From Amphibalanus amphitrite (lineage: Eukaryota; Arthropoda; Thecostraca; Balanomorpha; Balanidae): DNA of 64,000 bases. Of this stretch, positions 25,763 through 37,000 are shown one piece after another (within the stretch, counting starts at the first letter, position 1; the number at the start of each line of letters is the position of its first letter). Both the position numbers and the translations under genes were made by a program. The stretch lies in assembly GCF_019059575.1 (NCBI RefSeq), contig NW_024881530.1, forward strand, positions 930,001 to 994,000, given 5' to 3'. A model generated the notes under the pieces. It was not told where the DNA came from. It did no database searches and saw only the letters and a list, made by a program, of their open reading frames with translations.

Positions 25763-26501
25763 TTAATGGATGTCATTCGTTTCAACACAAGTCCTGTTTC
25801 GAGGAGGAGTGGCACGGTGAATGGGTTACAGCTGATCGCCCTCCCTTCAAGATCAAATAGTAAATCGACCGAATAAGGAAAAAAGCTAGAGGGAATGTGT
25901 CACCCTGAGGCCTGAACCATCAATGCGACTAGTGCCAGTAGCAGACATGGCTGCAGGCCGTGGTGCCGAGATGGAAGTGGCCCGTTCACTGACATTTTTA
26001 GTAAACATCTGAGCAAAAAAGTGATTTTTACATGGCATGCTAGAAACACGAACTGTTTAAAAAGTATTTAACCGAATAACATAAATATCATACCATTTAC
26101 TGAAAATATATGCCGCATTGACTATTGGAAGTTTCAATGTTGTATCTTTATCACCTTCTGAGAAATATTGATTTAAAATTGGGAACGTTTTTCTGGGCCA
26201 CCCGGTAGGTGTTCTATAGTGTTCCTTTGTAGCTTGTAGGGAACCATCTTGAGAGTTGACAGGGAGTTGTGCTGTGCCTTTTGCATGTTAGGTATGTCCA
26301 CAGAAAAAAAAACTTTGGGGTCACTGATGTTAGTTGTCGGACCTTCGTCCCCGTCTTGAGTTGAGAATTGAGATGTCAGTTTCAAACGTTTCGGCCAGTC
26401 ACTCTCCTGCCGTCGAGAGGTGTGCTTTGACCCTCCGAGAAGGACCTGGATGTTGGTGGCGTTGCGCCGTACGCGTCCAACCGTTCGAAAGCTCCTGTAG
26501 T

Positions 26502-26574
26502 CAGCAGGAATCGAACTCGGGTTTCCCCGGTGAAGGTCCACGGTTCTAACCACTCCACTATCGAGGCAGATTTG
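26502..26574 (-). other. tRNA-Glu-like sequence (SINE head or tRNA pseudogene)
   Basis: On the minus strand TAGTGGAGTGGTTAGAACC is a good A box/D arm, CCTTCAC resembles a Glu (TTC) anticodon loop, and GAGTTCGATTCC is a good B box. The acceptor and T stems are imperfect. It lies in the right part of the 6.4-kb element. Confidence 0.45.
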
Positions 26575-27271
26575 AGTATGGCCGGAGAAGTTACTTGCTG
26601 AAACGTTGTGAAACTAACATCTCAACTCAAGACGGGGACGAAAGTCCGACAACTAACATCAGTGATACTAACAGGCCTCGTCTCAAGCATTCAGAAAAAA
26701 AACTAAAGCTTTTGGGGGTTGATGGAATGATGTGGGGAGAGAAAAGGAGAAGAGTTGGTTTAATTGACTTTGTCTTACTTGCAGACCCATATTTCATCCT
26801 AATTTGCATGCATACCAGCCTGGTATCAGCTTTTATCATGCATATCAACTCACCACTTGGCATATCATGGCATATCAACTCACCACCTGTCACTTTTCTT
26901 AAAATTATAAAAAAGCGTTGTTATAGGTGAAACCCAAAACTACCTGCGATCAACAGTAAATTGATGGTAGTTTCTTTCCCAGTGCATGTTGTTCCATGAA
27001 TATCCACCGTCTTTGCTGTAGGGTGGGGACTTTTCCTTAGTTTCAAAATCAGAAGAAAAAAAGGACTTTGAAAAAAGTAATGTGTTAAGAAGGCACTGCA
27101 CCACATGCATGCCTTTCTCAGCTATATGCATCACTTATTGGTTGCTTCACTTCACAGAAAAATAAAACTAAAAATTGGTTTACAAATGGATGAGCAGCAC
27201 ACATTTTAACATTTTTCGAGCAATTTATATCAACTCACCACCCCATATCAACTCACCCCGGTTTACGGTAC

Positions 27272-30200
27272 CCAATTTTGTTAATGGTCATTAAAGTTGG
27301 TGCTATTATAAATTTATCGCTTAAAAGTTGGTTGGTGAGAAAGTTGGTGCTATAACGTACCTATATTTTTTATGAAAGATGAGGCTCAACAACATTTTTT
27401 CGTCGTTTAGATGCACCCATCAGACGACATGATGATATTCCGAGTCCTCGCTGACTTATTCAGCGAAACCACTCCTTGTCCTTCTTGCAAGGTCCTCAAC
27501 AACGCTGACAGTGTGATGCCGACAACCCGAATTCCACTCCAACAATGGGTCATGTGACTTGTGACAAAAACCATGGGACATTTACCTGTCTCATATGTCT
27601 CTGCCTGAGTCAGGTAAAAGCCAATAGACTTAGAGCAACCAAGGAAGATATGTCCGAAGCTGCGGAACGTAATGTCTAAGAGAGGCTCGTTGCGTTCTGT
27701 TCACTTTACCTTTCCCCAGATCGTACCGAGTAAATTAATCGATTTCTCTTCGAATGTTCTATTTTGATGTGTAGTTTTCCTGATGCCAGTGTTGCTGTTG
27801 TTCGACCTTATTCAACGCCATAACAAAGAAGTGACAAATAACAATGTCACTTGTAAATGTAAAACGCTATCTGGTCAACTCCAACAGACTCAAAACACAC
27901 AACACCTCTTCAAGTCTTCAGTGTATTTCCCATGGATACACGATCGAGACTGCAACGCCGACATAGAGCCTAACTGTACTGGGAGACTGCAATGCAGAGT
28001 TGGCATGTAGCTTTTCGTGGAGACTGCAACGACGCAATGAACTCTAGCTCCTCTACAAACATTTTGATTACTCAACAATGTTGCGTATATTATTCTCAGT
28101 CACAGTGTTCTAAAATTGGATTTTGGTTGGGTGTGCCGATGAAGAAAAAAAATCCTAGGATGAGAAAAAAGGAAATGAATAACCGAAGTATATTTGCAAA
28201 ATGGTGTAATGCCAATTTGTATGCCAACTGCTAAACCAGGATTTCATGTCAGAATCTTGACAGGGTGTAAATCAAAAGGATGTGGGTGCATCAACTGTCA
28301 AGTGACATGTACCTAAACTGGCTGTTGGGAATACATGAAACTTTTTTCAGAGATGAAGTAAAGTCGGTCATTTATATTTTAGGGATGAAAGTATTTTCCC
28401 CATTAGGTGTGATTTGCCACCAAAAAGTCTGAAAAAATGGAGCACTGTTCTCAGAAGACTGCGACGCCGAGACAGCTCTCAGCTTATCAGCCGAAGCACA
28501 AATACCTTTATTTACTTACCCTGAAACACAGCCGAGTAGGTTCTTGTCTCTCGGCATTAATGTTTTCAAAGGCGCTCCGAACTATAGCGTTCCCTTCCGG
28601 CTTGCATTTCGTCGATCTGCTGCTGATTGATGCATTGATTGGAACGTTTTTCAGTGAGTTTTTTTTTTGCAATGATAATGATATCCCTACCTTTTATCCC
28701 TCTCATATCCCAGTGCATTGAACCATTTCCGGGACAGTTTATGAAGACATATTTACATTTCATGCAATCGAACAAGTAGCACACACTACACCCGACACCA
28801 CCTGTATCTTCGGGTCACGTCAGGTCATCGCCCAATACGGCACGTGACATCACCCAGCGAGTCATCCGAGTGTTCTCACAACAATGAGGCACATAAAGCT
28901 CGCCCTCTGAACGTCTCTCGCAGTTACGACTTGGCGCGGCAGGCTATTTACAGCTCGTTCTCTGCGGCCGAAGCGGCTCGAGCCCCTTTACCACCCTCTC
29001 CGGCTCGCAGCCACTTCCCAGAGCACCACTGGCGGCCTATCTCCGCCTCCTCCGCACAGTGGGGCCATCAGACGCCTTGTTTTAGAGCGGCCGGTCACAG
29101 TCGCGGCTGTCGTCGGGCGCACGTCCAATGCATCACCATTCACCATAGAGGTGATATCTGCAGCAGCGGTCGTCGCACAACGTATAGCTCAATTAAACGG
29201 GCCTTTACTGCGGTGCCGTATAATTTGGAGCGTCGGCGGGTCAGCGCGGTCGGCTGCAGCGTTGAGACAGTGCAACGAGACAGGCGCCGTTACGTGTCGC
29301 TGGCCGCTGCAAGACAACAGCGACAATTTAGCAGTGTCGCGCTGCGCCGATTGGAACCGAGGGGTGACCTGGTTAGCGCGCGAGAGCTGCTGTGCACGGG
29401 GCAGGTGAGGGACGTGGTAAGTTATGGGAGTCACACATTACACAGTTAGGTGTCCTGATGAACATGCTAGCATTTATCGATGTTAAATTACCTGGCACAC
29501 GCTTATTGAAAAACATCGCTCGAGCGGTCGGATAAACTTTGCCAAAAGAGTTACATGTTGTTAATTGAACAATTAATTTCATTGGACTAAGATGGCCAAA
29601 GTCGAATGAAATTCATCTTAGATTGTAATGCTGTGATTGCTCTGATAAACATGAAGCCGCATAGGCCTAGGAACCAGAGGAGGGGCGGGGAAGGCCACAA
29701 GGTGTTTACTAAAAGCCTTAACCTAAGAAAGCGTAAGGTTTGAAACCGCCGTATTTCAAGCAGTGTGATGAAAAGCTTTGTCGCCCCTTCACTTTGCCTC
29801 AAGCTAACGAAAAATACGAAGTTATGAAGATGACCAAATCACTGTACACTGAGGGCGCTTCAGTTCGCTGCTGCACACCAGCGAAGCCACTGCCTTTGTT
29901 TCTGTACCCACCACCCGCCGCGACAGCCTCCAGCCGTCGGTCCCAACAGACCGCACGCATCAGGCTCGTTCCGCGTTATATTTACGGCTCGGTCTGAACA
30001 CAATTACAGAGGAGCTCGGCGCGCCGGCTGCCACCGTCTCCAATACTGTAACGAGCGGCCGCTGGACAATCCATCAGAGCAGGCGGCGCGGGGCGACTTT
30101 GTGACTCCAGACCTCCGCCGTCGGCCGGTGAGTCACGGTGACCGGCACGCAGCGCCGCGCGCGGAGGTTCCGGTGCGAGTCCGCGGAGACATGACCGAGT

Positions 30201-31440
30201 GGGAGACGGGAGGGCTGGTTACGGGAAACGGTGGGATAATTGGGAGGTGAGGGGAGGGAGGCTGTGTTGGGACTAGTTGGATATGCTGGGTATAATATTG
30301 GTAGCGAACAATTGCAATTAAAACGGCATAAGGAAAGGCTTACGCCAATGTGATTGCAGAATACATAGGTAGGCATATTCACGCATTGGTCCGGGAAAGC
30401 TGCCCAAGGGTCAAGAGAACTTGGAGTCGGGGAGATTTTCCCTCGAAAAATATGTTTTTTATGCATTAGCATACATCCATTTAGAAGTGAGACATGAGAT
30501 CAAGCATCCGACTTCGCGCTCGTTTTCTCTAGATCTCCAGATGCGAAATGGGGCACTACATTTCTCTACACGCGACTTCTCTGAAAGGTGCATCATGTGC
30601 TCCGGGGGCTTCCCAGTCGCGTGTAGAGCTGACCCGCCGGAGATCGCGCCGCGAACTCACCGGTTAGATAGGGAGCTCACCATTCCGCGCAGGCGGTGTC
30701 AGTGAGAGTGATGGTGTAAAAAGCAGGCTAGTCCAACCAATAGCAACTCCGAGATGTCGTATCAATGATTTGATGTCAGGTTGATGGAAGAAGTCAGAAA
30801 GCCTGGAGCCTTAGCAGGTACGAAGTTGACCCCCATTCAGACATAACCACAATTTTTTAGGATAACTGCGGACGCCCATGCATTAAAAGTGCCTGGTGGA
30901 CTCGCCTCTCCCGTCCCCCGCCTGGGATCGCCACTGCGCGAGGAATGCACGTGCTGCGCTCGTGCTCCCGCCTACATCTGGCGCCGGGTGGTCGTACACC
31001 GCTACCACTCCGCCGTTTCTGCGCTCCACGTCCAATCGAAAATGTGACACTGCATTAGTTTGGCACGCAGAGATATAAATCATCCGTAGTCGATACGCTG
31101 TGTTCCTCAGGGACAACAGATGCCCGCTCGAGCCATCGGCAGTCAACAGGTGCGTGAGATGGTACGCGGCCTGACCCAGACCGGCATTGACTCTTGGCGG
31201 CCTGACCCAGCGACCAGTATCGGTGAACTAGCCACCCTATCTCACACAAGATCCATAACAGGTCCGTATCTTATATTGTGTTGGGTCTGATAGGTCGTGC
31301 GACTTGTAAATCGTCTGGCCGCCACATTAGAAGCTCATGAAAGAAAAATAGGGATAAGAGGCGGTTACTGCGCATCGTTTCGTCACCATCCTAAAAAAAG
31401 TAGCCAGAGATAAAGATCAGGAAAAGCATCGAAAGGCATC
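27272..31440. other. No supported gene; GC-rich block near 28900-30200
   Basis: A GGAGACTGCAACGC-like word recurs near 27950, 28020 and 28455, also seen near 20770. The 201-codon plus-strand frame from 28844 is in CpG-rich DNA and has no recognisable domain; the GCAG|gtgagg near its end looks like a donor, so a real exon is possible but unproven. Confidence 0.4.
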
Positions 31441-31450
31441 GAACACTTCG

Positions 31451-32861
31451 GCAGCCTGCTATATCATACCAGTATAACGCCTTTTGGGGCGACTAACGGA
31501 GCGAGCGAGAGGGTGACCCTTGCACGTGCGAAATTTCGAGGGGGTACGTACCTCCAGCTGACTTGTGCACGGCACCCTACTAACCGGTCTCTAACGATGT
31601 GCCAAATTTGAGCACAATCGGCCCAGCCGTTCTCGAGATCTGGAAGCGGCACCCTGCACGTGCGCACGTGCAAAATGGGTCCCAACTGACTTTTGCACGG
31701 CACCCTACTAACCGGTCCCTAACCATGTACCAAATTTGAGCGCCATCGGTCCAGCCGTTCTCGAGATCTGGAATCGACCCCTGCACGTGCGCACGTGCAG
31801 CAGCACCCCAACTCTGGCACATGGATGTGCATTGCCTAGTGGGTGCCTACCTACATGCCAACTTTCAGCGCAATCGGCCAAGTAGTTACCGAGATATTGC
31901 AATAATTACAAAAGTGACACCTCTTCGTTTTGCACGTGGCACGTGCATAAGGGGTCACCCACATGCATCGGGAATAGTCCAATACTTGGTAGAAGGAATG
32001 AAGCTACCCTACAAAAGTTACCGCGTGTAAATCGGTCAAGTGGTTGCTGAGATATAAGTCTCGCAAAAGCGTGACCACGGCCGGCCGGCCGGCCGCTCAT
32101 ACTCAGAAATTTCCGTTATTCTACGTAAGACTCCGCTCGCTTCGCTCGCTCCGTAACAAGCATTACCAGTATAACGCCTTTTGGGGCGACTAACGGAGCG
32201 AGCGAGAGGGTGGGCCTTGCACGTGCGAACTTTCGAGGGGGTACCTCCAACTGACTTGTGCACGACACCCTACTAACCGGTCTCTAGCGCTGTGCCAAAT
32301 TTGAGCACAATCGGCCCAGCCGTTCTCGAGATCTGGAAGCGGCGCCCTGCACGTGCGCACGTGCAAAATGGGTCCCAACTGACTTGTGCACGGCATCCTA
32401 CTAAATGCTCCGTAACTGTGTACCAAATTTGAGCGCAATCGGTCCAGCCGTTCTCGAGATCTGGAAACGACCCCTGCACGTGCGCACGTGCAGCAGCACC
32501 CCAACTCTGGCACATGGATATGCAGTGCCTAGTGGGTGCCTACCTACATGCCAACTTTCAGCGCAATCGGCCAAGTAGTTACCGAGATATTGCAACAATT
32601 ACAAAACGGACACCTCTTCGTTTTGCACGTGGCACGTGCATAAGGGGTCACCCACATGCATCAGGAATAGTCCAATACTTGGTAGAAGGAATGAAGCTAC
32701 CCTACAAAAATTATCGCGTGTAAATCGGTCAAGTGGTTGCTGAGATATAAGTCTCGCAAAAGCGTGACCACGGCCGGCCGGCCGGCCGGCCGGCCGCTCA
32801 TACTCAGAAATTTCCGTTAATCTAAGGAAAGACTACGCTCGCTTCGCTCGCTCCGTAATCA
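31451..32861. mobile_element. Tandem dimer of an about 690-bp repeat element flanked by a 9-bp duplication
   Basis: Two head-to-tail copies (about 31469-32158 and 32166-32858) share over 90% of bases by eye. Each begins ACCAGTATAACGCC, has an early TAACGGAGCGAGCGAGAG and ends CGCTTCGCTCGCTCCGTAA. The pair is flanked by AACACTTCG at 31442-31450 and 32862-32870. Inside are the perfect palindrome TGCACGTGCGCACGTGCA and a (GGCC)n run that is longer in copy two. Confidence 0.75.
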
Positions 32862-32870
32862 AACACTTCG

Positions 32871-34025
32871 AAAAAAAGCTTTAACTAAAATACTAGAGGA
32901 ATGCATACTGTCAAAATAATTCAGCATAACCGAACAATAGAAACGCCACCGTAAAATAAAACCATATATTCTGATCGGACCAGACGACATAAACATAGAT
33001 TGAAGCCGACTTCAAAATAGACTACGGGACGGCGTTGTTCCGATCTCGACTAATCTGGAATCAGAAGCTCCCCAGAATATAGGTGGCCACAGCACTGTAA
33101 TATATCTAAGAAAGTATATCTAGACCATCAAAAGCGTGCCTTTTTGCCAAGTTAGCGCACATTCGTACCTTCTTAATAACCAGGGCGGTTGGTGCATCAT
33201 ACTGCGTAATGATGCAGGAGATATGCGGAAAATCTAAGCGAGCCAGCTAGTTTAGTGCGATAAGCTAAATTTGTGGGACAAAAAAAGAACTTTTGGGGTG
33301 TGAATACGCTATGCCGTACATTAAAAAAAAATCTACAACAAAACAGCACGTCGATGTTGCACAAACGGCAAGACGGCCGCAGCATTCGGCTGAGACTGAC
33401 GAACAGCATATACTAGAACACATATACTAGAAGACTACCAACCGCACGCGAGGCATCTACCTTCAGACGCACCGTATGGCAACCACGCAGCACCTCATGA
33501 GGCGGTATCCTAGTCGAGATATAGCGCTCTCACTTCTCACAGCTTACAACACTGCCTAACTATTGTAAGGACACTTAACCGTGCCTTGGCGGCTGACCTG
33601 AAACGTCTGTTCGTTCAGCCCTCGTGTTGCCTTACAAACTCCTCGAAGTAACTTTAGATCACAATCCACCGCTGTCACCGGCTTAATATATAGTTAGCAA
33701 TCACACAGATGAATCATACTCATCAGCAAGCTGAGACGCGGGTTAGTATAACATGACGTGGCGTGGCGGTCATGGCCCCATTAAGAGTAAATCGGATCCC
33801 GTGAGATTAATTTCTGCGCTTATAGATCGAGCAGAGATTTCCTCTTTCTTCACCTGATCAGCCATCCACCTCGCCCTCCGGTTCGCCCGTTACGAATATT
33901 CCTTTTACACTGACCGACCCCTCTGCCAGGGTGGCCGTCACTGTCATGCCCGATAGCACCGGCGGCCCAGCCCAGCAGGTAGGGGGCATCCTCATTCCTC
34001 ACCCCTCCGTGGTGGACCGCGCCGT
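32871..34025. other. Syntenin 3' flank/UTR region, nothing else recognised
   Basis: This segment lies downstream of the syntenin stop. I see no AATAAA on the minus strand in the first kilobase and no repeat family. Confidence 0.4.
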
Positions 34026-34080
34026 TTAGAAGTCTGGGATCGAGTGGTCCATCAGCTTCTGAATCACGCTGGAATGCACA
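34026..34080 (-). CDS. SDCBP (syntenin): Syntenin last coding exon with stop (residues 288-305)
   Basis: The acceptor is tctcccacag. The 55-bp coding part reads [18 protein letters not shown] and then TAA at 34028-34026. Human syntenin ends SIMKSLMDHTIPEV, so family identity is clear, although the final residues are DF rather than EV. It is too short to stand out as an ORF and was found by following the phase from exon 7. Confidence 0.9.
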
Positions 34081-37000
34081 CTGTGGGAGACGAACAGAAG
34101 GCGTTACAGGGAAGCTAAGTATTTCGTAATTTCCAGTAAACATGAAAAAAAAACACGGCAGAAGTATTTTGAAACTGATGCAATGCATTAGGGACCCAAA
34201 TTCAATGCATCCTGTTAGCAACCTTTTATTTAACCACCGCGTACAGCGGAGTAACTTCTGACGGCAAGCAAGCAATAACAAAAACTACTACAGTTTAGTG
34301 ACATATAAAAGCATGTATGGCCTAAACTTTTGAATTCGTTTTAAAAGGGATAAAAGCGCAAGCAATTACCCAACGTTTCGCATTTATTGCTTGCAATAAA
34401 TGCGAAACGTTGGGTAATTGCTTGCGTTTTTAGCCTTTTTAAAATAAATTCGAAGGTTTAGGCCATACATGCACTTATATGTCACATCTGTCATTTGATA
34501 ATCCTCTACTACAGTTTAGGTTCAGTGGCGTTTGTTCGTTCGTTCGTTCATTGGGGTTTACGGGCGCGTCGACTGCGGTGGTCATTTTGCGCCCATAACG
34601 CTGTACTGGTAAAGCGGATATGTCAACAGAGAACTGACGAACTGAAGAAGACTAGGACTACCTGAGATACGTTATCTATCGAAACACAACTCAATAATCT
34701 GGGCAAGAAACCCGTCAAACCTAGAGTATCACAATAACAAAACGTACCCCCACATCCCAATAATCGGTATCTCTCTGCGGCCATCTAGCGCCCCACTTGG
34801 CCTTTCTCCCGGCTTTCTCACTGACCGTTTCATCATGTGCTCGAAGATGAAGGAGGGCATGATGGTGATGGTCAGCACGTCCCCGCACTCGTCGATGATG
34901 GCCTTGGTCTCCTTGTCCTTCAGCCCGACCACGTTCTGGCCGTTGATCTCCAGGAGGTGGTGCTCAGTTAGAAGGCCTGGCATGGCAGGGTAGGGTAGAG
35001 TTAAAAGAGGGGTGGAGAGAGACCCTGGGAGAGAGCGAGCGAGCGCGCGAGAATCGTTTAGTAAACAATTGAGGCATTGAACGAGTGACATAACTAGGAA
35101 AAAATAGAATCGAGCGATGAATGCCGAAACTGAGAGGGAGTTTTTGAGGCTGAAGGTGGCAGTTCAGAACAAAATAGCTGTGATGCGCTGTTGTTCTACA
35201 CACGACATAATCTTAACATTGTTCGCCAGACATTCTTCCTCGGAGATGAGTAACGACCAAATATTTAGCCCTTGACTCTTAAATAACAATGGTCATTTTC
35301 ATCCTCTGTAACGCCAGAAACTGTATGTCATGACATCACCAACACTGCACGGATGACAAAAAAAAAAAAAACTCCGGCGTGAACTCGCGATCATGATCAG
35401 AGGATTTCACCCTATTCCGGGCCGGGCTCGTTTTCAAACCGGAAATGTCGGGACACCGACCTTCCGCAGAAGAAGGTATACGGTCACAACATCGGCACCA
35501 CACATTTCGGTGGATTTAACTCGAAACAAGAATGGAATAAAGTCCCAGCCTTCCGCTAACTTGTTTCAGAAAAGCTAGTAAATGCGTGGCTTGACATGAG
35601 CACGTCAGTCAAAACAACAAGATACACGGGCGTGTCACTCCAAACAGACTTCATGTTGTATGACCCGCGTCTCCAAACACGACACAACTAGGGAACATTG
35701 AGCAACTCCCTGACAAAAAGACGTCCAAAAAAGATCGCGCCATCCGGCGTTCGGATTCGGCGGACGGCGGTCGCCGCATAGCTCACGGTTTTTTCACCGA
35801 GTGCCGGGGGAACAATGCGCCATTTGCTGCGGCCCGTACCGGGAAAATGCGCCATGACGGGAGCTGCGGCGGTGCCGGGCAGGGTTTACGGCCGGGTAGG
35901 GCCGTTTCTGTCAGTCACACCGGCTTCTGAACGGCGCAGGCGCCGCGTTAGCTGTAGCGCGCGGCGGGGATCCGCACAAGTGTGAGTGTCGCGCGCACGA
36001 TATCACGCATACTTGGGTTTAACATGAGTAACAACCTAGCTAGATGGATATCTAGATACCAGTGAACCGATGTTGTACAACGATTTAAGGAAACGATACA
36101 TGTCAGCGGGCTTTCCTTCATTCATCAGAAATGACCACCAATGGAATTTTATGGATGTCACCGTCGCAAGCTTCAGAACTGGCAGTCAAGGAATTACCTA
36201 TCTTCGAGGCACGTGTTCTAGCGTCCGCTCTATGACAGTACTCGGAAAGCATCGCCGCGATTCGGAACGAGCTCATGTTCAAATGTCCAAACGACAAGCG
36301 CGGTATGCTAAGATGTTGAAGTTACTAGAAACTTGCTCGCGGTATTTACCAGAAGCATATTCGTAACGTTACAAGCCTTAAATTCGTCCCGGTTTGCGTT
36401 TATCTATAAAAAAAGATTCATGATAAGACCCCATTCCCCATGTTCACTCACGTTCCCATAAACCCTCACGCTCAAGGAGCATTGACACCGCCTTGGTGGC
36501 AGAGTCCTACCCTCGAACCCTTGAGACATCAGACCCCTCTCAAGACACTCCCCGTCCCACTGCGTACCGTTTCTGGCAGCCGACGAGTCCTTGACGAGTG
36601 CCATGATCTTTCCCTCGCGGTACTGGAAGCCCACGGTGCCCATCGAGTCCTTGTGCATGGTGACGGTCCGCTCAAACGGCCGGTCACGCACTGCCACCTG
36701 TCGGCCAGAAAAGGAAACACACACGTTAGATATCTGATGTAAATACGACGCCAAGTGAAGGAGACACAAAGGTCTGCGCATTTGATAATATTTAGAGATG
36801 ATGTGGAAAAACAGGGGAATTAGACACCGAAAAACACAACTTTTATTAGGGCAAGTACCATTATCACCAAATACACAACACTCATACCACTGTGACGTCA
36901 TTTTCCAACCGCTCTTTGCGCCGCAGACCTCCAAATAGACAACAATCCCGTCAAATGAACTACCATCAGTCACCACCGCGAGGCATTCACAAAGCACTGG

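Larger units (their letters stand above)
22674..25766. repeat. Segmental duplication, second copy
   Basis: This copy includes 30-odd bases left of the CCGGGTGG terminus and ends at the TTAA of copy C'. Here the host element continues to its right terminus at 26205, so this locus is the complete one. Confidence 0.9.
22715..26205. mobile_element. Mariner-like TIR element (CCGGGTGGCCCA), nested in the 6.4-kb element and itself holding nested copies
   Basis: Termini CCGGGTGGCCCA and complement, continuing into an A/T run and AACGTTCC on both sides, are flanked by TA (22713-22714, 26206-26207). Without insertions it is about 0.8 kb and non-coding. Two tandem TTAA-type elements occupy 23068-25762. 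Confidence 0.85.
20867..27268. mobile_element. Outer 6.4-kb TIR element (termini CCGTAAACCGGGG) hosting nested elements
   Basis: Termini CCGTAAACCGGGGTGAGTTG (left) and its exact complement (right) are flanked by TA (20865-20866 and 27269-27270), fitting a Tc1/mariner-like TA target. The motif GGTGAGTTGATAT recurs just inside both ends in both orientations (near 21045, 21067, 21124, 26838, 26870, 27226), like subterminal transposase-binding sites. No transposase frame is recognisable in the about 2.9 kb that belongs to it. Confidence 0.75.

Noticed and set aside
28844-29449. 201-codon plus-strand frame in CpG-rich DNA
   Set aside because: No recognisable domain, arginine/serine-rich composition as expected from GC-rich non-coding DNA, and frames open on the other strand too. 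A donor-like GCAGGTGAGG alone is not enough.
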